A stretch of 64,000 nt of DNA from Rheinheimera sediminis. Lineage in GTDB: Bacteria; Pseudomonadota; Gammaproteobacteria; Enterobacterales; Alteromonadaceae. How positions within the stretch are numbered: the first letter of the stretch is position 1; every line of letters starts with the position of its first letter. Shown here one piece after another: positions 40,309-48,991 of this stretch. The notes beneath the pieces were generated by a model. The model was not told the DNA's origin. It worked only from the letters and a program-made list of their open reading frames with translations, and made no database searches. The stretch lies in assembly GCF_004005375.1 (NCBI RefSeq), contig NZ_RZUF01000008.1, positions 106,821 through 170,820 of the forward strand, written 5' to 3'. A program made the position numbers and the translations under genes.

Positions 40309-41453
40309 AAAAAATCGGAATTTGCGTAATCGCAGATGAAGGCTGGTTTGGCGGAATCAACTATTTCCTAAGCTTACTGTCTGCACTAGACCAATATCCG
40401 TGCCCGGATCACGAATACTATGTTCTGACGAATCGCAGCGACATTTTTAATCAGAGTTACCGCCCCCACATCAATATTATCCAATGTGAGCACCTGATTA
40501 ATAACTCTGATCGTATCAGGAGACTTTCTCGTCATTTTAAGACTAATATTCCTTTGGCATATTATGCGCGACGCTACCAGCTCGATTTGATTACTCATGC
40601 CCTTCCAGGTAAGAGGTTTCTCCCACCAACGCTCTACTGGATGCCCGATTTTCAGCACTGTCATTTACCTCATCTGTTTAGTGAGGCCGAGCTTAGAGGC
40701 AGAGACCAAAGTATGGACATGGTAGCTGAGCGCTTAGGTCATTTGTTGTTGAGTAGTGAAGCAGCAGAAAACGATTTCAGAGAGTTATATCCTCAATACC
40801 AATCTGTAAAAACCCACGTACTGCCTTTTGTGCCCTATATTCAAGACGAAGATCTTATTTATCAACAACAAGTACTGGATCAGTCACAGCTAAATGAAGA
40901 TTTTTTCTATCTTCCAAATCAATTCTGGGCACATAAAAATCATGCAGTAGTGGTCGAAGCCCTGTTGCTACTGCAGCCTGAGATTAAGGTGGTCTGCACA
41001 GGTAGTTTAAGTGACTACCGCAATGTAGCAAATATCGAAAAGCTATTGGAACGAATTAAGGAGCTGGGGCTTGAAGAGCGATTCATTGTGCTCGGTTTGG
41101 TTGAGCGCAGCCGGATGATGTCTCTGATGGCCCAAGCTTTGGCTGTAATCAATCCCTCATTATTTGAAGGCTGGAGTACCACAGTGGAAGAGTCTAAATA
41201 TACAGGTAAAAAGATTATCCTCTCCGATCTTGCGGTACATCGTGAACAGGCTCCTGAAGATGCTGTTTACTTTTCGCCTCAAGACCCTTCAGCACTGGCC
41301 GCAGCTATGTTGCATGTTTGGCAAGAAAGAAATGATGAAAGACAGCGAGCTGTTAGCCGATTTACTAAAGCCAGAATTAATTTAGCTGATAATCGCGCAT
41401 TGTTTGCCGAAAAATATCAAGCGATCGTTTCAGCTATACTTCAACAACTTTAA
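40305..41453 (+). CDS. Glycosyltransferase family 4
   Basis: This GT-B-fold retaining transferase of 382 residues has an N-terminal acceptor domain with GGINYFLSLLSAL. The C-terminal donor domain holds the GT4 signature NPSLFEGWSTTVEE (the E-x7-E type motif) and GKKIILSD. There is no membrane segment, so it acts in the cytoplasm or at the membrane face. The sugar is unknown. It is coupled to the epimerase before it and the FkbM-like gene after it. Confidence 0.85.
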   Translation: MKKIGICVIADEGWFGGINYFLSLLSALDQYPCPDHEYYVLTNRSDIFNQSYRPHINIIQCEHLINNSDRIRRLSRHFKTNIPLAYYARRYQLDLITHALPGKRFLPPTLYWMPDFQHCHLPHLFSEAELRGRDQSMDMVAERLGHLLLSSEAAENDFRELYPQYQSVKTHVLPFVPYIQDEDLIYQQQVLDQSQLNEDFFYLPNQFWAHKNHAVVVEALLLLQPEIKVVCTGSLSDYRNVANIEKLLERIKELGLEERFIVLGLVERSRMMSLMAQALAVINPSLFEGWSTTVEESKYTGKKIILSDLAVHREQAPEDAVYFSPQDPSALAAAMLHVWQERNDERQRAVSRFTKARINLADNRALFAEKYQAIVSAILQQL

Positions 41454-41463
41454 GGAACAACAG

Positions 41464-42402
41464 ATGTCCGCGACTCCCGAGCAACCAGATATCAATGCAA
41501 TAGTCCGAAACGCCATGAGCTCTGTGCATAAAAGGCTATCAGATATGATGGTTTTGCAGGGCCGTGCACTGGCCGTTGCCAACCAACAACGTACTGATAT
41601 AAAAAGCCTGCACGATGCCGAGTTTAAGGTTTTCTCTCAATTTGGAGAAGATGGCATCATTCAATATCTGATCAAAGAAACTAACATCTCTGAAGAAGAA
41701 TCTACTTTTATAGAATTTGGAGTCGAAAGTTATCTTGAATCAAATACCCGCTTTTTATTAGTAAACAATAACTGGCGAGGGCTGGTTTTTGACGGTTCTG
41801 AGCGAAATGTAGAGACTATTAAAAAGCAAGATTTCTATTGGCGAAATGACTTGACCGCAGTGCATGCCTGGATTGACCGCGATAACATCAATCATTTAAT
41901 TAATAATGCGGGGTTTTCTGGTGATATTGGCTTGTTGAGCGTCGATATTGACGGTAATGATTATTGGGTGTGGCAAGCTATTGATGCAGTCAATCCAGTG
42001 ATAGTGGCTGTAGAATGGAACAGTGTCTTTGGTCCGGAAGCTACGATTTCTGTTCCTTACGATCCCAAATTTTTTCGCACCGACGCTCATTACAGTAACC
42101 TTTATTACGGCGCGTCCATTTCGGCCTTTGAGTATCTTGGAAAGCAAAAGGGTTACTCACTAATAGGCTCCAACAGCGCGGGTAACAACCTATTCTTCGT
42201 GCGCAATGATCGTTTAGGCGGCCTAAAACCCCTCAAAGCACAAGAGGCTTTCGTGGAATCCCGTATTCGTGAAGCACGAGATCCTGAAGGTAAACTAAGC
42301 TATCTGTCTGGCGACGCTAGGTTTAAAGCAATAAAAGACATGTATGTTATAACGGTTACTAACAATGAAATAATTCTCTTGTCTGAATTACTATCAGAAT
42401 AA
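41464..42402 (+). CDS. FkbM-like putative SAM methyltransferase
   Basis: This is a 312-residue protein starting at ATG 41464 (MSATPEQPD), preceded by AAGGAA; the frame is open 60 bases further upstream inside the GT4 gene. After a helical N-terminus, a Rossmann-like core appears: FIEFGVESYLESNTRFLL (SAM-motif-like), then GLVFDGSE, then LLSVDIDGNDYWVWQAI (equivalent to the DxEG region of FkbM enzymes), and a C-terminal GSNSAGNNLFFVRND. I know this pattern from uncharacterised proteins in glycan clusters. Methyl transfer to a sugar hydroxyl is inferred, not shown. Confidence 0.6.
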   Translation: MSATPEQPDINAIVRNAMSSVHKRLSDMMVLQGRALAVANQQRTDIKSLHDAEFKVFSQFGEDGIIQYLIKETNISEEESTFIEFGVESYLESNTRFLLVNNNWRGLVFDGSERNVETIKKQDFYWRNDLTAVHAWIDRDNINHLINNAGFSGDIGLLSVDIDGNDYWVWQAIDAVNPVIVAVEWNSVFGPEATISVPYDPKFFRTDAHYSNLYYGASISAFEYLGKQKGYSLIGSNSAGNNLFFVRNDRLGGLKPLKAQEAFVESRIREARDPEGKLSYLSGDARFKAIKDMYVITVTNNEIILLSELLSE

Positions 42403-42403
42403 G

Positions 42404-43714
42404 ATGTTTACTATGAGAAAAGACAATATGTTGGATGAGCTTTTACACCGTATTCCAGAACCAATCTACCATAATGACGATGCAAATTTCTTATCCGAGG
42501 CAGATTACTATGGAGCTTCACGTTTAATAGCGGAGCAACTGAGGATCAAAAACGTCCCATTTAGTTGGGCCGGTTGGAGGCACGGCTGGATACATATCCC
42601 ACTTAAATACAAACAACAACTCACAGTTTGGGGTAAAGATGATGAGCATTTTCTGGTGGCGCAAGAGGAGCATGTTAATTTCTTGGCACATCACAAGATA
42701 AAAGCAACTGCTGTAGGTATGCCTTTTATATATGCCGAAGCCATTGATGCAAAACTTCGAGTGCCAAACACCTTACTGGTAATGCCACAACATACAACAC
42801 CACACGTACCAAATGTTGGTAACGAAGAGCAATATATCAAAGACATCGAAAAAATAAGGCATGATTTCGATGAAGTAGTCTTCTGCATTCATCATTCATG
42901 TTACGAACACGGTATTTGGCCCGAGCTTCTAAAAAAGTACAATTACCCAATGATAATAGGTGCTAGTGCAAACCAAACTAATGCGATTATTAGATTACAA
43001 CATATATTTTCCAGTTTCGAATTCGTAACAACTAATACTATAGGTTCCCACCTGCCATATGCTGCCTACTGTGGGGCTAAGGTCTCGATCTACGGTAAAT
43101 TCTCAGACTTTTCAAATTATAAATTTGACAACGATCCTTATGCCAAAGCAAATCAAGACCTATTTGTATTCATGATTCAACATACTACTGAGCAGTATGT
43201 CAGACAGCTTATACCTTTTTTATTTTGTAAACATCCAAAGCACGCACAACAATCCATAAGTTGGGCGCAAGAAGAATTAGGACTTAGAAATAAAAAACCA
43301 GTGGAAGAAATAGCACAAATTTTAGGATGGAATGACGACAATTATCAACACCAAATGGCTGCAGCTAAGTTAACACGACTTAAAAACCAACAGAAAGAAC
43401 TGACTCTTGACAGTGTTTGTACGATGTTAGATCTGGCTAAAGAGTATAGTAATAATTTTGCTATCTACGGCGCTGGTACTATAGGAGTTATGTTGCTAAA
43501 AGTCTTAACGACAAGTAACTTAAGACCACTTTATATCTTTGACAAACAGTATCAACAATTATCTGAGCTTGATGGAGTACCCGTTTTAAACCCAGACAAC
43601 ATATCTAATCTAGCACTTGATTTGATACTTGTGGCTTCATTTGCACATAAAGAAGAAATCGAAAAATATATAGTGTCTATCGACTCTAAGATTTTAATTT
43701 GGACGGTAAACTAA
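42404..43714 (+). CDS. Unrecognised glycan protein, possible GT-B domain plus C-terminal Rossmann domain
   Basis: The 436 residues fall into two parts. The N-terminal part (about 1-335) has a GT-B-like arrangement, with TTNTIGSHLPYAAYCGAKVSIYG at about 209-231 resembling the nucleotide-binding region of capsule-type transferases. I cannot assign a family. The C-terminal part (about 345-436) is a compact Rossmann domain with GAGTIG at 356-361. It resembles the C-terminal additions of the two GT2 proteins at 52896-54988. It starts one base after the previous stop with no strong ribosome site (ATGs at 42413 and 42428 are alternatives). The gene is AT-rich compared with the flagellar genes. Confidence 0.55.
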   Translation: MFTMRKDNMLDELLHRIPEPIYHNDDANFLSEADYYGASRLIAEQLRIKNVPFSWAGWRHGWIHIPLKYKQQLTVWGKDDEHFLVAQEEHVNFLAHHKIKATAVGMPFIYAEAIDAKLRVPNTLLVMPQHTTPHVPNVGNEEQYIKDIEKIRHDFDEVVFCIHHSCYEHGIWPELLKKYNYPMIIGASANQTNAIIRLQHIFSSFEFVTTNTIGSHLPYAAYCGAKVSIYGKFSDFSNYKFDNDPYAKANQDLFVFMIQHTTEQYVRQLIPFLFCKHPKHAQQSISWAQEELGLRNKKPVEEIAQILGWNDDNYQHQMAAAKLTRLKNQQKELTLDSVCTMLDLAKEYSNNFAIYGAGTIGVMLLKVLTTSNLRPLYIFDKQYQQLSELDGVPVLNPDNISNLALDLILVASFAHKEEIEKYIVSIDSKILIWTVN

Positions 43715-43765
43715 CAGCGATTTGTATTGTGAGAAATGGCACAGTCAGTCAATTGAGGAAAGATA

Positions 43766-44482
43766 TTGAAAAAAATTATTCTTACAGGCGCAAACGGCCA
43801 ACTCGGTAAAAGCTACATTAAGTTGTTACTTGAAAACGATTATAAGGTTGTTGCTGTCGATATAAATACAGATCAATTAGCAGAGTTTGGTACAGATCTT
43901 GAGGTTACTAAGTTAGACATTACTGATCCTATCGCTGTGAACCAATTATTTAACGAACATTCTGATGTATACGGACTCATAAACAACGCCGGTATAGGCG
44001 TGTTTACGCCTTTTGAAGACCGCACTGCTGAAGAGTTCATGGACGTTGTAAAGGTGAACTTGCTTGGCACCTTTTTAATGTGTCAGGGTGCGATAAAACG
44101 GATGAAACTTCGCTCTGAAGGCAAAATAGTTAACATTGGTTCAATCTATGGTGTGGTGAGCAGTGACCCTAGGATTTATGGAAATAGCCGACGAAATAAC
44201 TCAGAGGTTTATTCCATAAGTAAGGCGGGAATCATTCAACTCACAAAATACTTGGCCACACATTTTGGTCACGTCAACATACAAACAAATAGTATATCTC
44301 CGGGCGGAGTTTATAACCGACAAAGTGACGATTTTGTAAGGAACTACGAATCAAAAACACCTATGAACAGAATGGCGAATCCCGAAGATTTGCATTCTAC
44401 CTTGCTGTTTTTATTGAGCGCCTCATCAAACTACGTCAATGGTCAAAATATCGTTGTAGATGGAGGCTTCACATCGTGGTAA
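43766..44482 (+). CDS. SDR oxidoreductase, PtmA-like
   Basis: This short-chain dehydrogenase of 238 residues starts at TTG 43766, supported by GAGGAAA five bases upstream. The cofactor motif GANGQLGKSY, NNAGIG, Ser (NIGSIYG) and YSISK are in place, and the C-terminus (NGQNIVVDGGFTSW) is typical. This family includes PtmA of the Campylobacter flagellin-modification (legionaminic acid) locus. Here it leads the second nonulosonate cassette and overlaps the mutase-NeuB fusion by seven bases. The reaction is unknown. Confidence 0.8.
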   Translation: MKKIILTGANGQLGKSYIKLLLENDYKVVAVDINTDQLAEFGTDLEVTKLDITDPIAVNQLFNEHSDVYGLINNAGIGVFTPFEDRTAEEFMDVVKVNLLGTFLMCQGAIKRMKLRSEGKIVNIGSIYGVVSSDPRIYGNSRRNNSEVYSISKAGIIQLTKYLATHFGHVNIQTNSISPGGVYNRQSDDFVRNYESKTPMNRMANPEDLHSTLLFLLSASSNYVNGQNIVVDGGFTSW

Positions 44483-46857
44483 ACGATTACTATATCTTGG
44501 GTGCTGGTGTTACAGGATTAAGTCTTGCCTATGAGTTGTTAAAAAAAGGCCAACGAGTCACGATCATTGAGAAATCAGAGACCGTCGGAGGACTAGCCAA
44601 AAGCATAACCTGGCAAGGGCGTCAACTCGATCTCGGCCCACACATCTACCACACTCCAGACAAAGACATAGAAGAGTATTGGAAAGCCGAATTCCCCGAA
44701 TTGTTCTATGAGCGACATCATTGGTCAAAAAATCTTAAGGATAATAAATTCTATGATTATCCTGTAAATCGAGAATTTATCGACAACCTGCCGAGCGAAA
44801 TAAAGAACAAAATCAAACGTGAACTCGAAAACGTTGATCCGGACAAAGTTGCTCAAGCAAGAAACTACTATGAGTACATTAGAGCTCTCGCGGGAGAAAC
44901 GCTCCAAGAGATGTTTTTTATTCGGTACCCTGAAAAACTGTGGGGAATGTCAGTAAAAGAACTAGACGCAAACTGGGCACCCAAACGAATAAAAATCAGA
45001 GATAAATCAGGGCCATTTTTTGAGGGGCAATGGAGTGCTGTAGGCAATCAAGGAAGCGGCACCATTCTGAATAACTTGAGGGACAAAGTCTTGGGTTTAG
45101 GCGGAAAACTCAGTTTAAACGAATGTATTGAGCGGATCGCATTGCGAGATAGCAGAGTTGCAAATATTGCAACATCAAAACGAAACATTACAGTCAGTAA
45201 TCGCGATATTGTCATCAATACAACTTCCTACTGCACTATGTGTAACTTTTTGGGAGAGTCAACTCAATTACGCTATCGCGGTGTAACACTTGTATACCTG
45301 GCGATGGGAACGGCTGATGTGTTACCCAAAGGCGTAGATTTCATCTACATAGATGACCCCAAAATTCTTTTCAATCGAGTATCAGATCAAAACTCATTTG
45401 TTAAAGACCCCGAGAGTAATAGCACAATCTTATGTTTCGAAATAACCTACAACCATGGGGATGCCATTGATAAAATGGACTCTGCTGTCCTGATCGAGAG
45501 AGTCAAAGCGCAGTTCCTGTCTTTAAATTTGGTCAACGATGAAAAATCAATTCTTGATACCAAAGTTATCAAATTGCCCGAAGTGTATCCCATGTTTTTC
45601 TTGGGGTATGAAAATGAACTTGCGAAGACTCGGGCAAAGATAGATTCAATCGAAAATCTATATACACTTGGCAGTTTGGCTGAATACGCCTATGCAGATC
45701 TACAAGTTTTGTTCAGCAAGTCAATCGATTTGGCAGAAATACTCACCGATCCCACATTTAAGATAAACAAAATAGACAAAGCTAAGCCTCGCTTAGATTT
45801 TAATAAACGAGTCAAATTAGGTGATCAATGGGTCGGTGATGGCTATCCGGTCTATGTAATTTCGGAAATTGGTTTGAACCACAATGGAAATTTAAATCTT
45901 GCCAAGAAACTTATTGATAAATCTGTTGACGCAGGAGCAAGCGCTGTCAAATTGCAGAGCTACAAGAGCCATCTTAGAGTGGCAATTGAGGGAAAAACAT
46001 CTCGCTACGTTGAAAAAGTACTAAATACTCAAGAAACCGATTACGAAATGTTCAAGAAGAATGAGTTGTCGATTACTCAAACTCAAGAGTTATTTGAGTA
46101 TGCAAGAGAAAAAGGGATGACATTGTTCTCTGCTCCATTTGATTTAGAAAGTGTAGACGAATTAGAGACATTAGGTGTTGACTGCTACAAAATTGCATCT
46201 TTCGATCTGGTCAATCTCAGACTGATTGAAAAGGTTGCATTAACCGGTAAACCAATCATATTGTCGACTGGTATGGCAACGCTTGCTGATGTTGAGGATG
46301 CACTTACGACAGTGGCATACACAGGCAATCGTCAGGTATTGTTGTTGCACTGCACGTCTTCGTATCCCTGTCCACCAGCATCAATGAATATTCGTGCAAT
46401 AGACACTTTAAAACAAGCCTTTAACCACCTGCCTGTGGGGTTATCTGACCATGTTGTTGGAGATGTGGTCAGTTTAGCGGCGGTTAGCCGTGGCGCGAAC
46501 ATAATTGAAAAACACTTCACCTTGGATAAGCATATGGAGGGTCCTGACCACGTCTTATCCTTAGAACCATCGGAGATGAAAAACATGATCTCCAATATTC
46601 GTTTGATCGAAGAAGCATTGGGTGACGGAATAAAGCAACCTGCAGGTGATGAAATCAGCACAATGATTCGATTCAGAAAAACGATGTATTCAAGCGTCGA
46701 CATCCACCCAGGTCAACTAATAAATAAAGAACATATTGTATATAAAGGACCTGCATACGGGCTTTATGCAAAATATGAAGATTTGGTGATTGGCTGCAAA
46801 GCACAAAAATTTGTTCCGGCAGATACTCCCATCACTTGGGATGTAATCCGGCCATAG
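44476..46857 (+). CDS. Fusion: UGM-like flavoprotein domain plus NeuB nonulosonate synthase
   Basis: One 793-residue chain carries two enzymes. Residues 1-430 are an FAD protein: dinucleotide motif GAGVTGLSLAYE, IEKSETVGGL, then LDLGPHIYHT and YPEKLWGMS, which parallel UDP-galactopyranose mutase motifs. Residues 458-725 are a NeuB TIM barrel (EIGLNHNGN, KLQSY, metal-site histidines His659 in LSDHV and His680 in EKHF), and 735-793 a SAF domain. The NeuB part is of the sialic/legionaminic type rather than PseI type. The frame is continuous through the joint (about 431-457), and ATG follows the SDR closely. All key NeuB residues are present, so both halves may be active. I do not know of a described enzyme with this order. 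Confidence 0.85.
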   Translation: MVNDYYILGAGVTGLSLAYELLKKGQRVTIIEKSETVGGLAKSITWQGRQLDLGPHIYHTPDKDIEEYWKAEFPELFYERHHWSKNLKDNKFYDYPVNREFIDNLPSEIKNKIKRELENVDPDKVAQARNYYEYIRALAGETLQEMFFIRYPEKLWGMSVKELDANWAPKRIKIRDKSGPFFEGQWSAVGNQGSGTILNNLRDKVLGLGGKLSLNECIERIALRDSRVANIATSKRNITVSNRDIVINTTSYCTMCNFLGESTQLRYRGVTLVYLAMGTADVLPKGVDFIYIDDPKILFNRVSDQNSFVKDPESNSTILCFEITYNHGDAIDKMDSAVLIERVKAQFLSLNLVNDEKSILDTKVIKLPEVYPMFFLGYENELAKTRAKIDSIENLYTLGSLAEYAYADLQVLFSKSIDLAEILTDPTFKINKIDKAKPRLDFNKRVKLGDQWVGDGYPVYVISEIGLNHNGNLNLAKKLIDKSVDAGASAVKLQSYKSHLRVAIEGKTSRYVEKVLNTQETDYEMFKKNELSITQTQELFEYAREKGMTLFSAPFDLESVDELETLGVDCYKIASFDLVNLRLIEKVALTGKPIILSTGMATLADVEDALTTVAYTGNRQVLLLHCTSSYPCPPASMNIRAIDTLKQAFNHLPVGLSDHVVGDVVSLAAVSRGANIIEKHFTLDKHMEGPDHVLSLEPSEMKNMISNIRLIEEALGDGIKQPAGDEISTMIRFRKTMYSSVDIHPGQLINKEHIVYKGPAYGLYAKYEDLVIGCKAQKFVPADTPITWDVIRP

Positions 46858-46865
46858 GAGGAAAC

Positions 46866-47951
46866 ATGACACCTTTTATTGAAGTCGTGAGGTCACTTGT
46901 ATCTGAATTGACAAAATTACCCGTCAAACGGATTTTCACCATAGCGACAACGTCTAAAGAAGAAGAAAATCCTTATGTAACTCCACTAAGAGTAACGAGA
47001 GATTTTGCAGTCGCAGGTTGTGTAATATTCAAGCAGGAATGTTTGTTGGAGCTAATAGAAATCATCGATGGTCAGGTTGATATTGTATTGGTGGATACAG
47101 AAAAAAAACTACCTCTATCTATACACAAACAGCCGATTACAAGCGAAGACTCAATTTACCTCCACCGCAAAACCATAGGCCCCATTGAAACTGGTAATTT
47201 ATCTAAAATTTGCTTTCAAAAAATTAAACATAGCCGCACATTCGAATTTAAACCAAACGATTTGACGGTTAACAGTGCTTGGTCTTTCTTAAGTCAAAGG
47301 TTACGAGTGCTAAGCGGTAAAAAGATTGCAATCCTCGGTGCGGGAAACATAGGCAACAAATTGGCTTTGAAGCTCGTTGAGTGCGGGGCAGATGTTCATA
47401 CCTATCGCCAACAATTTCATATAGGCCATCAAATCGCTAATGGATTAAATCTAATCAAACACGAGAATACCGTTTCTCAAATTACGTTCCATAGCAGTTT
47501 ATTGTCCACTACATTTAATGCTGATGTGGTGATTGGATGTACAAATGGCGTACCGATAATTACACCTGAGGTAATACAAACCATCTCATGTAATGCGTTA
47601 GTCTTGGATTTAGGGAAGAACAATATAACTCCCGAGGCGATCAGATCAGCAATTGAGAACAAATTAGAGTTGTATCGAGTGGATGTAACAGCCGCTTTAG
47701 AGGGTTTTATCTATGAAATGCTTAAAATGGATAGCATTCTATCTACAGGATATGGGAGGAAATCGTTGTCCTATTGCAATATTGTCTCAGGCGGTTACTT
47801 CGGCGACGATGGAGATATTATAGTCGACAATATTAATTCCCCCAAAATTATTGTGGGTGTATCTAATGGTGCCGGAGCAATAAAGAAAGTACTGTCCTGT
47901 GATGATAATGAAAAAATCAAGCGCTTTAGTGAGGAGTTACAAGTATGTTAA
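46866..47951 (+). CDS. NAD(P)-binding Rossmann protein of unknown function
   Basis: This is a 361-residue protein starting at ATG 46866 with a strong AGGAGGA site. The N-terminal half (about 1-140) shows no motif I know. The C-terminal half has LSGKKIAILGAGNIGNKLA (GAGNIG at 158-163), then DVVIGCTNG and LVLDLGKNNITPEAI. This resembles the NAD domain of S-adenosylhomocysteine hydrolase or alanine-dehydrogenase-like proteins. The end (YFGDDGDIIVDN, GVSNGAGAIKKVL) is again unfamiliar. It lies between the mutase-NeuB fusion and a methyltransferase and overlaps the latter by seven bases, so a role in making or reducing an unusual sugar precursor is plausible but unproven. Confidence 0.6.
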   Translation: MTPFIEVVRSLVSELTKLPVKRIFTIATTSKEEENPYVTPLRVTRDFAVAGCVIFKQECLLELIEIIDGQVDIVLVDTEKKLPLSIHKQPITSEDSIYLHRKTIGPIETGNLSKICFQKIKHSRTFEFKPNDLTVNSAWSFLSQRLRVLSGKKIAILGAGNIGNKLALKLVECGADVHTYRQQFHIGHQIANGLNLIKHENTVSQITFHSSLLSTTFNADVVIGCTNGVPIITPEVIQTISCNALVLDLGKNNITPEAIRSAIENKLELYRVDVTAALEGFIYEMLKMDSILSTGYGRKSLSYCNIVSGGYFGDDGDIIVDNINSPKIIVGVSNGAGAIKKVLSCDDNEKIKRFSEELQVC

Positions 47952-48991
47952 AGCAATTTGGTAAGCCTTCTTCCGCATTGCTTATCCAGAAGCACTCATT
48001 CTTTGAAGAAAATGCTTTACATGTTGAAAAACAAAGGGAAATAGCAAAGTTGTACACAGCGCAGTCACTCCGAAAGCACTGCAAGAACTGCGCACAGGAA
48101 CTACATGTAGAAGCTGACTTCATCAAAGATTCGATACCCTACAAAATATGCCAAACCTGTACTCACCTGAACGGCGCACATGAAGACACTCAAGAATTTT
48201 GTGAGAAAATCTACCAAGAAGATGATACGAGCTACGCGCAAAATTATTCCTCCGGCACTATTGAGGACTACGAATATAGGACTGCAAGTATTTATTTTCC
48301 TAAAGCGGAGTTTTTGTTTACCTGCTTAAAAAGAGAAAATGTAAATCCACATAAATTATCCTATTTTGACTATGGTGCTGGTTCAGGGTACTTCGTTGCC
48401 GCACTCGTAAAACTCGGTCTGGCCAATGTGACAGGTTCAGACGTTTCTGTCGCACAAGTAAATCTGGCAAACCGAATGTTCACGTCTGCAAGATTAACCA
48501 GCCACTCCATTGATGATGGTCACAAAGGACTGGAAGAGACCAAGGCAGAAGTTGTCTCAATGATTGGTGTGTTGGAACATCTGCAAACGCCAAGAGAGGC
48601 ACTTGCAAAAATAAATGCTAATCCAAACATCAAGTACGTCTTTTTGTCGGTCCCTACGTTTAGCTTGTCCGTCTACATTGAAATGCTAGATGACAATATT
48701 TTTCACCGACAATTACACGGTGGTCACACACACCTATACACCGAAAAGTCCATTGATTATATGTGCTCAGAATTCGAACTTGAGATTGTTGGTAGATGGT
48801 GGTTTGGAACTGACATGGTGGACTTGTACAGACAAATATATGTTAAGTTAGAACAAAAGCATGTCTCTGAAGCCATAAAAAATGATTTTAAGGACAGGCT
48901 GTCAAAATTCTTAGATCAATCTCAATTGGAATTAGATAAGGTTGGTGAGTCTTCTGAAGTTCACATATTATTGAGAAAAAAAAATGCCTAG
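47945..48991 (+). CDS. Zinc-ribbon class I SAM methyltransferase
   Basis: This protein has 348 residues. A probable zinc ribbon with Cys46-x2-Cys49 and Cys69-x2-Cys72 precedes a class I methyltransferase core (DYGAGSG at 142-148, SMIGVLEHL). The layout recalls sugar C-methyltransferases and related enzymes that carry an N-terminal zinc domain, but the C-terminal domain of true C-methyltransferases is shorter here. It overlaps both neighbours by seven to eight bases and should methylate the cassette's sugar product or precursor. Confidence 0.75.
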   Translation: MLKQFGKPSSALLIQKHSFFEENALHVEKQREIAKLYTAQSLRKHCKNCAQELHVEADFIKDSIPYKICQTCTHLNGAHEDTQEFCEKIYQEDDTSYAQNYSSGTIEDYEYRTASIYFPKAEFLFTCLKRENVNPHKLSYFDYGAGSGYFVAALVKLGLANVTGSDVSVAQVNLANRMFTSARLTSHSIDDGHKGLEETKAEVVSMIGVLEHLQTPREALAKINANPNIKYVFLSVPTFSLSVYIEMLDDNIFHRQLHGGHTHLYTEKSIDYMCSEFELEIVGRWWFGTDMVDLYRQIYVKLEQKHVSEAIKNDFKDRLSKFLDQSQLELDKVGESSEVHILLRKKNA

